Assembly (NCBI RefSeq): GCF_014651115.1
Contig: NZ_BMWG01000019.1
Span: 62,001-126,000, forward strand
Direction of reading: 5' to 3'
DNA length: 64,000 nucleotides
From: Streptomyces inusitatus
GTDB taxonomy: Bacteria > Actinomycetota > Actinomycetes > Streptomycetales > Streptomycetaceae
A model generated the notes under the pieces. It had not been told where the DNA came from. It did not search any database and was given only the letters and a program-made list of their open reading frames with translations. Made by a program: the position numbers and the translations under genes. Below, one piece after another: positions 8,514 to 16,903 of the stretch. The number at the start of each line of letters is the position of its first letter. Position 1 is the first letter of the stretch.

Positions 8514-9150
8514 CTACTGCTGCCGGCTGTGCGTCGCCGTTCGGTCGGCGAGTCGCTCCAGGACGCCGATCGCGGCGCGGAGGTCGAGTCTGTCCAGTCC
8601 GTCGAGGTCCGTGAGCGCCCCGTACCCGATGAGGTCAGGCGGCCTTTGTTGTCCACGTGGACCGTCGCGGTGACCTGGTCGCCCGAGTGGCCGGGCAGCC
8701 GGACCGTGAAACTCAGCCCGGTGAGCCGCGCCTGGGGAGAACCCCACATCGGGTTCGGTCTGTTCGCAGTTCCGCTCTTCTTCGGCGAGCTCGTCATCGT
8801 ACTCCCGCTCGGTCAGCCGGCTCATCGTCAGCCGGGCCGCCTCGGCGGCACGTAGCCCTCTGAGCTCGGCGTTCTGAAGCTGCTCCATCGCGCACTCGTT
8901 GTCCCTGGTCAGGTTCCCCGTCTGGCCGATGGCCCAGACCGCGGACAGAAGGAATCCCAGGATCGGGAGGGTCGCAGACTCCTGCTCCTGGGGATCAAAC
9001 CCAGGGCGGATCCGATGTGCGGGGTCGATGGCACCCATGGTGACCCCAGGCTCGGCGGTACCGTGTCGGCCAGCACAACGCACCAGGCCACCGCCAAGAT
9101 GCGCCGGACCACCCGAGCGGCCCAGCCATAGAGTCCTCCCGTCCACCGGC
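8514..9150 (-). pseudogene. frameshifted hypothetical membrane-anchored protein
   Basis: Frames on the minus strand join as follows. Near 9130 is a hydrophobic stretch VVRRILAVAWCVVLADTV. A second one follows, LPILGFLLSAVWAIGQTGN. Then comes a charged helix, LTMSRLTEREYDDELAEEER. A beta-like stretch follows in a different frame (LTGLSFTVRLPGHSGDQVTA), and the C-terminus is back in a third frame (LDRLDLRAAIGVLERLAD). At least three frameshifts are needed. The original was probably a two-helix membrane protein with a cytoplasmic domain. No family is recognised. Confidence 0.45.
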
Positions 9151-9244
9151 GGCACCGGGAACAGTCGTTGCCGCGATGCGCGCCGACCGGCTGCACAACG
9201 GCTTCAACAGGTCCGCGACGCCCCTCACACCGGCTCCGGAACTG

Positions 9245-9530
9245 CGGAGGGCCGCGGTGTGAAGACCTGCCGCCGTCCGGACAGGCGGGTTGCCCAGCGC
9301 GGGCGGCGCACGGGGAAGTCGCTGCTCAGAGGCCGGCGTGCGGAGGTGATGTCGGCGAGGCTACGTCCACACAGCTGCTGTGGCACCACGCACTGAGTTG
9401 TCCGCATCCCGTACACCCGGCTGCCCCATCGGATCCGGTGCGGGCGCGGACCGCCACCAGAGCATCGGAGACCTTGCCCGAGATCACCAGCACACCGGGC
9501 AACTGCGGTAACAAGCGCACCAGTTCTAAG
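9245..9530 (-). pseudogene. ISL3-family transposase, N-terminal remnant
   Basis: The minus strand reads DALVAVRARTGSDGAAGC, then TGCGQLSAWCHSSC, and in the next frame GRSLADITSARRPLSSDF. This is the N-terminal zinc-binding region of ISL3 transposases, with the Cys-x2-Cys and a following His-Ser, and the R-x-L-x-D-x2-x2-G-R-x-L strand. The frame breaks near 9360 and the DDE catalytic part is missing. Confidence 0.5.
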
Positions 9531-10024
9531 TGAAGTCGCAGACTGCCCGCTATGCTGACCGGCCCACCGCGTCACGGGGATGACCTTCGGCTACGAAATT
9601 CTTGCCAGAACGGCGATCGCTTGTACGCCAGCAACGGGTCGGGACGGTGTTCTCCGCCTGGGCGCGGTCCCGGAAGTCGGCAGGTTCCCGAAGATGCGGG
9701 GGAGCTCACTGCCGGGTCGGCACGCCCCCGGAAGCGTGCCGGAGAGTGAGTCCGGAGGTGGCCGCTCGGGCCAGCACCGCGTGATGACGTGCTGGCGGAG
9801 TGCGTGATTCGGCAGGGCTGTGACCAGCGGATTCAACGGGAATAGGGCGGTTGGTCACCGTATTCCGGACGGTGACTGCGCTCTGCAGGGTGCTCGTTAT
9901 CTTCGCAAAGATCCATTTCAGGACCTTCGACCCCGTCGCCGCTGGGCCATTGGGCCTACGTGACCGCCGAAGGCCCTGACTAGCTTTGGCGTTTTCCGAT
10001 GCTTCTTTATCCCGAAGGGATTTC
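9531..10024. other. long non-coding upstream region of the amidase-type protein
   Basis: No supported gene. GC is lower after 9840. It contains the inverted repeat at 9854-9876 and a ribosome-binding site (GAAGGGA) just before the ATG at 10025. Confidence 0.5.
9854..9876. promoter_or_regulatory. perfect palindrome upstream of the amidase-type gene
   Basis: Arms GTCACCGT and ACGGTGAC around the 7-base loop ATTCCGG. It lies about 150 bases upstream of the start at 10025 and is a candidate operator or promoter-proximal site. Confidence 0.45.
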
Positions 10025-10120
10025 ATGACAAAGGCATTGTTGAGGCGTCAATCGGCTGTCGGGGTCTGACTGGCACTCGCCGGTGCCCTGCTCCTGGAGA
10101 CCGGAACGCCACGAGGGGCC
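10025..10120 (+). pseudogene. interrupted signal peptide of the following gene
   Basis: ATG 10025 has a good ribosome-binding site and is in frame with the large ORF. It reads MTKALLRRQSAVGV, then TGA at 10067-10069, then LALAGALLLETGTPRGAVAA. Without the TGA this is a normal signal peptide (basic n-region, hydrophobic core, Ala-rich cleavage site). The stop removes the export signal from the protein that restarts at GTG 10121. It is either a nonsense mutation or a sequencing error. Confidence 0.7.
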
Positions 10121-13100
10121 GTGGCGGCCGAGAAGCCCGCCGTGTCGCGGCCCACCGGCAAGCCGGCCGCAGGGAAGGGCATCACCGCGGCGATCCTGAA
10201 GGCGCGCCTCCAGAGCAAGCGGGTCGAGGTCGTCGGCGAGCGCAGCGAGACCCGCACGCTGTGGGCGAATCCGGACGGGACCCTCACCGTGGACCAGGCC
10301 GCCGGGCCTGTACGGTTCCGGAACAAGGGTGGCTCCTGGTCCAAGGTCGACATCGGCCTGGTGAAGAAGGCCGACGGGCGGATCGGCTCGAAGGCCCACC
10401 CCCTCGGGCTGACCCTCGCGGGAGCGACCCCGCGGCGGAACGACGCCGCGGCGGCCCGCAGGCTCGGCGCCGCGTCGTCCGTCGCCGCCTCCGTCCCCCT
10501 GGTATCCCTGACCAAGGGCAAGGGACAGCAGGTCACCCTGGGATGGCGCGGCGCGCTGCCCGCGCCGGACATCGAGGGAACCAGGGCGACCTACCGCGGT
10601 GCCCTGCCCCACGCGGACCTGGTCGTGGACGCCACCAGGACCGGCTTCGAGCAGTTCCTCAGGCTCCGCTCCCGCGAGGCCGTCGGCCGGGCGGGCACCC
10701 TGCGGATGACGCTCACCGCGAAGGGGCTGAAGGCCAGGGCCTCGAACGGCGGGGTGACGTTCACCGACGCGAAGACAGGCAAGACGGCCGGGACCATGCC
10801 CGCCCCGGTGATGTGGGACAACCGCAGGGACAAGCACACCGGCACGCACACCCACCGGGCCCCCGTCGCCCTCACCGTCGACCAGCACGGTGACCAGATC
10901 GATCTGACGCTGCGCCCGGCCAAGGCGTTCCTCGCCGACCCGGCCACGAGATTCCCTGTCACGGTCGATCCGTCGGTGAACCTGCCGGTCACCTTCACCA
11001 CCTTCGTCCAGGAGGGCCACACCACCGATCTGTCCACCGCGCAGCATCTGCGCATCGGCGGCACCCCCGGCAATGTGGCCCGTTCCTTCCTGCGCTTCGA
11101 CACTCAGCCGGTGAAGAACCAGCAGATCACGGCGGCCACGCTGAAGCTGTGGAACAGCAACTCCGGCGTGGGATTCTGCATCGCACGCTCCTGGGAGGTC
11201 TGGGACACCAACAACGTCGGCACCGCGACCCGCTGGACCTCACAGCCGTCCTGGAACCGCAAGTGGGCCACCTCCACCCAGACCAAGGGCGGCGGCTGCG
11301 ACCCCGGCTGGGTGAGCGCCAATGTGAAGACGCTCGTGCAGGCGTGGTCCACCAACCCGCACGCCGAGAACATCCTCGGCGTCAGGGCCACGAACGAGAA
11401 CGACGTCCTGGCCTTCAAGCAGTTCCACTCCCGCAACGCCGCGGCCAACATCCCGGTGCTGTCCGTCACCTACAACACCCAGCCGGGCACTGCGAGCGCG
11501 GTGGCGTTCACCCCGTCCGCGCACAACCCGTTCAACCAGAGGACCTATGCCACCTCGGTCACGCCGACGTTCACCGCGAAGGTGACCGACCCCGAGGGCG
11601 CCGCCGTGAAGGCGCAGTTCGAGGTCGTCGGCGAACCGGCCGCCGACGGGAGCGTCTACACCTGGACGGGCACCAGCGCGGCGGTCGCCTCCGGCTCCAC
11701 CGCCAAGCTGACCCTGCCGACCGCGAACAAGCTCCGTGCCGGGTCGCACCGGGTCCGGGCGCGCGCCTACGACGGCCTGGTCTACGGTCCGTGGAGCGCC
11801 TACTCGACGTTCGGCGTCAATGTCGTGCGTCCCAACGCCCCCTCGGTGAGCTGCAACGGCATCACCCGGGACCAGTGGAACAACATTGCGCCCGGTGAGG
11901 TCGACTGCACCTTCACCACCACCTCCACCGACGGGCGCGGCTTCCTCTGGGGCCTGAACGACCCGGCGACCAAGCAGGCGGTGAACGACCCCGCCGGAAC
12001 ACACGGCCGTCCCCAGACCGTCAAGGTCAACCTCACCCGCGGCTGGCACACCCTGTACGTCCGCACCGTGGACTCCGGCGGACTGCTCTCCGGTGTCGTG
12101 GCGGTCCAGTTCGGCGTGGGTACCGAGCCCGCCGGGCTCACTGCCCCCGACGTTCCCGGAGCGCTCCAGGAAGGCGGCCTGGAGACAGCCGCCCCGCTGC
12201 TCTCCGGCGTGGTCACCACCCGGTCCCAGATGTCGCTCAACGGGGAGTTCGCGCTCTTCGACGCTGCCGGGGCCGCGCTGCCCGGCGTGGTGCTCCCACC
12301 GATGGGCGCGGGCAGCGGCAGCCGTGTCGCCACGATGGTCCCCGAAGGCGCCCTCACCCCGGGCACCTCCTACCAGTGGGCGATGCGCGCATGCAGCGAC
12401 ACCGCCTGCTCCCCATGGAGTACGAAGAAGACCTTCACGGCGAAGACCCCGCACTCCGCTCCCGCCCCGCAGACCAGTTCGGTGACCCTCTCCGGCACGG
12501 CGCTCCAGGACGCCACCGCCCCGGTCGGAGCCCAGGACTGCGGCGGCACGCCGTGCGCCGCAGTCCAGGACGATCAGCTCCAGGTGGGCACGCCGGACGG
12601 AATCTCCTGGCGGACCTGGTTCAAGGCCGATCTCACCGCGGTGCCGGCCGGTGCCCGGATCACCGGTGCGCGGCTCAAGCTGCACCGCGTGGACTGCGTC
12701 GACGGCGAGGTCTGCGAGGAGCCCGGGGCGACGGTGCGCGAGCTGGCGGACGCATGGACCCCGCAGCAGAGCGGCCAGGATCTGGCCGCCGCCTCGAGCG
12801 AGGCCACCCATGAGAGCGAGGACGAGACGACTGTCCCGGTCGGCAGCCTGGATCTGGGACCCCTGGTGGACTCCTGGCGCTCCGACGACGACAACCACGG
12901 GATCAGCCTCCAGCTCGGCGACGAGAAGACCGCCGCCCCCGGCATGGTCTACCACTCCTCCCGCGCCGACGACCCGGCCAAGCGCCCCCAGCTGATCATC
13001 GACTACATCGCCGCGACCGCTCCGACCGCCCCCCGGGACGTCCGGACGGTCACGGCCGACGGCGGTCTCCTCGCCGTCTGGAACGCCCCCTCCGACACCG

Positions 13101-14347
13101 GGTCCTCCGACGGGGCCCCGACCTACACCGTCGTCGCCCACCGGGGCGGCGCCGAGGTGTTCCGCACCACCACCACGAGCGACCGGGTCAGCGTGCCCGG
13201 ACTCGTCAACGGCCAGGACCACACCGTCACCGTCACCGCCGCCACCTCCCACGGCACCTCCCCGGCCGTCACCACCGCCGCGGTGAAGCCCCAGGCAGTC
13301 ACCGACCGCGATGGTCATCTCCAGGCGGTGCGGGACTACTTCGCGGCCCGCTCCGGCCTCCTGAAGGGCACCTACACCACCCTTGACCAGGCCGTCGCGT
13401 CCTCCCCGCACGGAGTGAAGTTCCGTGCGCTCCTCGCGGAGCAGGCCCCGGAGCTGAACCGGCGGCGTCAGGCGGTCGTCGGGCACGGCCTGCACTACTC
13501 CTCCATCACCACCACCTTCGACAACCTGCTGGCAGGGCCCGGCCCGAACGGCACCGTCGTCGTCCGCGGCGGGGTGAAGGAACAGCTGAACCTCACCCAC
13601 ACCGACGGGACCCATGAACCCGAGGAGGGGGAGGAGACCGGCCACTTCGTCTTCGACCAGGGCGTTCTGCGCATGGAGGCCGACGACACCGCCGTGGAGA
13701 CCACCCTGCCGGAGGACGGGGCCGCCGAGCGGGCCGCCCACACGGCGGAACCCGACGCACGGGACCTCGCCGATGTCACCCCGGTCACGGAGGAGGCGCC
13801 GCTGGTCGAGATGAACGCCGACGGCATGTTCCCCCGGACCGGACCGGCCCCCGGGGGGCCGTCGCCCCGCAGGGCCCCCGACCACAGCGGCACCGCACGC
13901 TGGGCCCTGGGCAACATGAAGCCCAAGTCCGAGTGGGAGTACAAGCAGGACTGCACCAACTTCGTCTCCAAGGCCCTCAACCGCGGCGGCAAGATGAAGC
14001 AGATCCGGGGCGGCCGTGAGAACGTCGCCCGCTGGTTCCGCAACAACGTCGGCTTCCAGCGCAGGGACAGCGTCACCTGGACCGTCACCGCCAAACTCCG
14101 CACCCACCTCAAGCAGCACCGCAAGGGCAAGGAGATATCCCTGCTCGACGTCCGGCCCGGGGACATCGCCTTCGCCTGGTACAACACCCCCCGGCGCTGG
14201 AACCACGCGGGGGTCATCTCGAAGATCGACGGCTGGACCATCCACATCGCCCAGCACGGCGGACGCAACCGCACCACCGTCCAGAACTGGACCCGGAACC
14301 CGGACATCGGCCAGGTGAGCTTCATCCGACCAGGGCGCCGCAGCTGA
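10121..14347 (+). CDS. large WapA/DNRLRE-type protein with C-terminal amidase-like domain
   Basis: 1408 residues from GTG 10121, the longest stop-free frame. The N-terminal 250 residues resemble the RHS protein at 20.7 kb (LQSKRVEVVGERSETRTLW, then GPVRFRNKGGSWSKVD). A DNRLRE-type beta domain spans about 290-455, with LRIGGTPGNVARSFLRFDT and ending VLSVTYNTQPG. A second such domain lies near 800-965 and a fibronectin-III domain near 967-1056. From about 1253 to the end is an Amidase_6-like domain with DCTNFVSKALNRGG near 1276 (Cys nucleophile) and NHAGVISK near 1361 (His). This domain is typical of secreted cell-wall or toxin peptidases. With the signal intact it would be a secreted protein with a peptidase tip. 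No immunity gene follows: a strong terminator and a convergent gene lie downstream. Confidence 0.75.
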   Translation: MAAEKPAVSRPTGKPAAGKGITAAILKARLQSKRVEVVGERSETRTLWANPDGTLTVDQAAGPVRFRNKGGSWSKVDIGLVKKADGRIGSKAHPLGLTLAGATPRRNDAAAARRLGAASSVAASVPLVSLTKGKGQQVTLGWRGALPAPDIEGTRATYRGALPHADLVVDATRTGFEQFLRLRSREAVGRAGTLRMTLTAKGLKARASNGGVTFTDAKTGKTAGTMPAPVMWDNRRDKHTGTHTHRAPVALTVDQHGDQIDLTLRPAKAFLADPATRFPVTVDPSVNLPVTFTTFVQEGHTTDLSTAQHLRIGGTPGNVARSFLRFDTQPVKNQQITAATLKLWNSNSGVGFCIARSWEVWDTNNVGTATRWTSQPSWNRKWATSTQTKGGGCDPGWVSANVKTLVQAWSTNPHAENILGVRATNENDVLAFKQFHSRNAAANIPVLSVTYNTQPGTASAVAFTPSAHNPFNQRTYATSVTPTFTAKVTDPEGAAVKAQFEVVGEPAADGSVYTWTGTSAAVASGSTAKLTLPTANKLRAGSHRVRARAYDGLVYGPWSAYSTFGVNVVRPNAPSVSCNGITRDQWNNIAPGEVDCTFTTTSTDGRGFLWGLNDPATKQAVNDPAGTHGRPQTVKVNLTRGWHTLYVRTVDSGGLLSGVVAVQFGVGTEPAGLTAPDVPGALQEGGLETAAPLLSGVVTTRSQMSLNGEFALFDAAGAALPGVVLPPMGAGSGSRVATMVPEGALTPGTSYQWAMRACSDTACSPWSTKKTFTAKTPHSAPAPQTSSVTLSGTALQDATAPVGAQDCGGTPCAAVQDDQLQVGTPDGISWRTWFKADLTAVPAGARITGARLKLHRVDCVDGEVCEEPGATVRELADAWTPQQSGQDLAAASSEATHESEDETTVPVGSLDLGPLVDSWRSDDDNHGISLQLGDEKTAAPGMVYHSSRADDPAKRPQLIIDYIAATAPTAPRDVRTVTADGGLLAVWNAPSDTGSSDGAPTYTVVAHRGGAEVFRTTTTSDRVSVPGLVNGQDHTVTVTAATSHGTSPAVTTAAVKPQAVTDRDGHLQAVRDYFAARSGLLKGTYTTLDQAVASSPHGVKFRALLAEQAPELNRRRQAVVGHGLHYSSITTTFDNLLAGPGPNGTVVVRGGVKEQLNLTHTDGTHEPEEGEETGHFVFDQGVLRMEADDTAVETTLPEDGAAERAAHTAEPDARDLADVTPVTEEAPLVEMNADGMFPRTGPAPGGPSPRRAPDHSGTARWALGNMKPKSEWEYKQDCTNFVSKALNRGGKMKQIRGGRENVARWFRNNVGFQRRDSVTWTVTAKLRTHLKQHRKGKEISLLDVRPGDIAFAWYNTPRRWNHAGVISKIDGWTIHIAQHGGRNRTTVQNWTRNPDIGQVSFIRPGRRS

Positions 14348-14434
14348 CCACAGCAGACACAGCGCCGTGACGGCACCCGGCGGAGCCCCCGGGCCCACCG
14401 GAGACCCCCGGCACGACCGTCCCCTTCACCTCAG

Positions 14435-14472
14435 CCGCGGCCCCGCAACCCGTCCCGGGTGCGGGGCCGCGG
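14435..14472. terminator. bidirectional GC-rich terminator
   Basis: Long arms CCGCGGCCCCGCAACCC and GGGTGCGGGGCCGCGG pair with one bulged A. The hairpin lies between the converging amidase-type gene (ends 14347) and phospholipase D gene (ends 14496), so it can serve both. Confidence 0.75.
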
Positions 14473-14495
14473 CCCGTCCGCGCGGCGGTCCCGTA

Positions 14496-15770
14496 TCAGC
14501 CTCCACAGGCGGTGCGGATCTTGTAGAAGTTGCTCAGGTACTTCGCGTGGTAGTCCGCACTGGTGATCCGTACGAAGGCTTCGTCGGCGTGCCTCAGTGA
14601 CGAGCCGGTCAGGTTGGCGCTGCCGGTGTAGACGCGGGGCGTGATGTCACCGTTGTAGTCGCCGTCGATCAGAATGTGCTTGTTGTGGGGGAGTACATCG
14701 ATTTCAGGGCCATTGGGAATCAGGCACTTGCGGTGCTGGATGCCCGCACGGTTGAGCTCGGCCACGACATTGGGCTGGGCCGAGCGGTAGACGATGTCGA
14801 TCCAGCAGCCCCTTGCGCGCAGTTCGCTCAGCTTGTCGGCGACCTGGATCCGCGTGTCGTTGAAGTAGAGCACCACGATCCGGACGTCGGTCTGGTGGCG
14901 CTTGCCGTCCGCGCCCGTGTAGGAGCAGGCAACTTCGTTGAGGACGTTGACGATGGTGTCGGTGGCCGGGTTGTAGTAGGAGGGGTCTCCACGGGGGAAG
15001 AAGTAGGCCCGGTAGGTGGAACCGGTGGGGGTGGAGGAGTAGACGCTGCTCTGTCCGTCCCTGAGATACCGGCCGGCTCGCAGCTTCTCGTGGTAGGCGG
15101 CGTAGCCGTCGTGGACGGTGGCGTCGACGAAGGTCACCGCGTCGTTGAAGGCCTCTTCCTTGTCCCAGTTCCCGAGATTCGAGGAGGTCTGGAAGACGGC
15201 CTTCGAGTAGGCGGAGCCGTCGTCGAAGGGGCCGGTTTTCGAGAATAGGAAGAACTTGTTGTGGTTGTAGGCCGAGGCTGCGTCGGCGGAGATGCAGCCC
15301 CTCCTGACATCGTCGATGTGGTCGTTGTCCTCGAAGCGGTCATCGCACACGACGATCCAGGACCGGGCCGTGTCGTTGTTCCCGAGGCCGGCCTTGAGCG
15401 CGTCGTAGGCGAGGTTGGCGAACTCCTTGCCGTTGTCGTCGCGGACATAGGTCGAGTCGTCGACGATGATCCGGACGTTCACTCCCCGCTGGTGCGCCGC
15501 GAGCAGGGCGTCGGCGACCTCAGGATCCTTGAACTCGAAGATCGAGCCGAGGATCTGCTGGCCCGGCGGGGTGGCGTCGATCAGGCGGACCAGCTGGGTG
15601 AAGATGGCCTTCTGCTGCGCCGCTGTACCTAATGGGTTGTTGAACACCGGTCCGTTGACAACCGGCTTGACAGGCACGGCACCCGCCGGTGGCGCACCGC
15701 CCAGCACGGAGCCGGCGACCAGAGCAAGGGTGGCCGCCACCGTGGTGACGGCACTGCGTACGCGGATCAA
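14496..15770 (-). CDS. secreted phospholipase D-like protein, 424 aa
   Basis: A PLD-superfamily phosphodiesterase with two half-sites, which would hydrolyse phosphodiester bonds, most likely phospholipid headgroups, outside the cell. The two HKD-type motifs are YNHNKFFLFSKT near residue 169 and PHNKHILIDGDYNGD near 360. Each has His and Lys in H-N-K. The N-terminus is a signal peptide (IRVRSAVTTVAATLALVAGS, cleavage after PPAGA). I chose TTG 15770 because GGGAGGA lies 4 bases upstream of it. Longer frames to 15821 or 15944 would put about 17-58 extra residues before the signal and have no ribosome-binding site. A diverged paralogue lies at 28968-30236. It converges with the amidase-type gene across a shared terminator. 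Confidence 0.85.
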   Translation of the reverse strand: MIRVRSAVTTVAATLALVAGSVLGGAPPAGAVPVKPVVNGPVFNNPLGTAAQQKAIFTQLVRLIDATPPGQQILGSIFEFKDPEVADALLAAHQRGVNVRIIVDDSTYVRDDNGKEFANLAYDALKAGLGNNDTARSWIVVCDDRFEDNDHIDDVRRGCISADAASAYNHNKFFLFSKTGPFDDGSAYSKAVFQTSSNLGNWDKEEAFNDAVTFVDATVHDGYAAYHEKLRAGRYLRDGQSSVYSSTPTGSTYRAYFFPRGDPSYYNPATDTIVNVLNEVACSYTGADGKRHQTDVRIVVLYFNDTRIQVADKLSELRARGCWIDIVYRSAQPNVVAELNRAGIQHRKCLIPNGPEIDVLPHNKHILIDGDYNGDITPRVYTGSANLTGSSLRHADEAFVRITSADYHAKYLSNFYKIRTACGG

Positions 15771-15974
15771 CTGATCCTCCCGGGCGTATAGGCCACGTGG
15801 GAAACTCCGCAATCGTTTCATGGCAAGGCCACGACAAGAAGAGTTCCGGGAGTCTCGGCTTGTTCTCTGAGGAGCAGCAGCAGTTGCTGGCGGAGGGCGG
15901 AGACCCGTGCCTTGGGAATCTCCCTGGTGCACGGTCACCGGCATCCTGCGGTGACGGGCGCGCCATCGAGATAA

Positions 15975-15989
15975 CCATGATCATCATGG
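15975..15989. promoter_or_regulatory. palindrome between divergent secreted-protein genes
   Basis: Perfect arms CCATGAT and ATCATGG around a single C. It lies in the divergent region between the phospholipase D (start 15770, minus) and the SH3-like protein (start 16132, plus), so one regulator could act on both. Confidence 0.4.
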
Positions 15990-16131
15990 GCGCCTTCGGC
16001 GCTAAGGAGTCTCGGCGAAATCAGGCGCGCGTTACGTCGGCGTCTGGCACGAATGCGTCACGACACCCCGGCGGCCAAGACCCTATCGTGGTCGCACAAG
16101 TGCACATCTGGCGACCCGAGAGGGGACGCTT

Positions 16132-16533
16132 GTGCTCAGCAAGCAGTCATCGCGCCAGCCAAACCGTACGCTCGTTTTGATTCTGACCACCGTGCTGATG
16201 ACGTTCGGCATCGGACTGACGGTCACGCCTGAGGCAGAGGCATACGCCGTGTCGTGCTCCCAGAGCCATGCCGGGAATGGTGAGGGGGGCGGCCGTCTGA
16301 AAACAGACGTGAACCTCAAGCGGGGGCCCTACACCCACTGCGCCAACGCCGGTACGGCCGCCTCCGGTGAACTGGTCTATTACCACTGCTACGTCTTGAA
16401 CGACTACGGAAACGTGTTCTGGTACGTCCGAGTGGCGGGCACCTCCAACTACGGCTGGACGTCGGCCGCCAACATCGAAGACATCTATATCGACGACAAC
16501 GGCGACGGAATCAGACACCTTCTGTATTGCTGA
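16132..16533 (+). CDS. small secreted SH3-like protein, 133 aa
   Basis: Starts at GTG 16132 with GAGGGGA upstream. The N-terminus is a signal peptide (NRTLVLILTTVLMTFGIGL, cleavage after PEAEA). The mature part of about 95 residues has four Cys and reads LKRGPYTHCANAGTAASGEL, VYYHCYVLNDYGNVFWYVRV, then YGWTSAANIEDIY. That matches the small bacterial SH3-type beta-barrel found in many Streptomyces secreted proteins. Such domains bind wall components or peptides. The disulfide pattern fits an extracellular role. The gene is divergent from the phospholipase D. Confidence 0.7.
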   Translation: MLSKQSSRQPNRTLVLILTTVLMTFGIGLTVTPEAEAYAVSCSQSHAGNGEGGGRLKTDVNLKRGPYTHCANAGTAASGELVYYHCYVLNDYGNVFWYVRVAGTSNYGWTSAANIEDIYIDDNGDGIRHLLYC

Positions 16534-16616
16534 CAGCGGCGCCCGCACATGCCCCTCCGCGTTCCACTCGTGGGTCGAGACCATGGACGGCACCCCGGTC
16601 GGAACGGAGGAGGACA

Positions 16617-16814
16617 ATGGCAGCGACCACCCGTGGACCGCCGTCCACCGCACCTGAATCCCCCGTGCACAACTCACCTGCCGACGAACCGATTTCACCC
16701 GAACAAGTGGATCTGAACGCGGGAAAGTTGACCGCTCGGAGGCGGGAGCAGCATCAACGCGCCCGGGCCGTGGGCAAACAGGTTGAGCCCCCCACCGTGG
16801 CCGGACTTCGATGA
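16617..16814 (+). CDS. small hypothetical protein, 65 aa
   Basis: ATG 16617 follows a very strong ribosome-binding site (GGAGGAGG, 5-6 bases upstream). The product begins MAATTRGPPSTAPESPVH, has an acidic middle (ADEPISPEQVDLNAG) and a basic helix (KLTARRREQHQRARAVG). It has no Cys. It ends about 90 bases before the remains of an ABC transporter, on the same strand. A peptide precursor with a dedicated exporter is one possibility, but nothing in the peptide marks a known precursor class. No family is recognised. Confidence 0.4.
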   Translation: MAATTRGPPSTAPESPVHNSPADEPISPEQVDLNAGKLTARRREQHQRARAVGKQVEPPTVAGLR

Positions 16815-16903
16815 CGCCGTGACCCTCCCAGCACCCCTTTCCTCCCCAGCCTCAAGCCCAGATCCCAGCCGCCGCGGCACTCCCCGCTCCGGGTGCACCG
16901 CCG

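Noticed and set aside
11240..14398. Very long antisense open frame opposite the amidase-type gene
   Set aside because: High-GC genes create open antisense frames; codon bias and domain motifs support the plus strand only.
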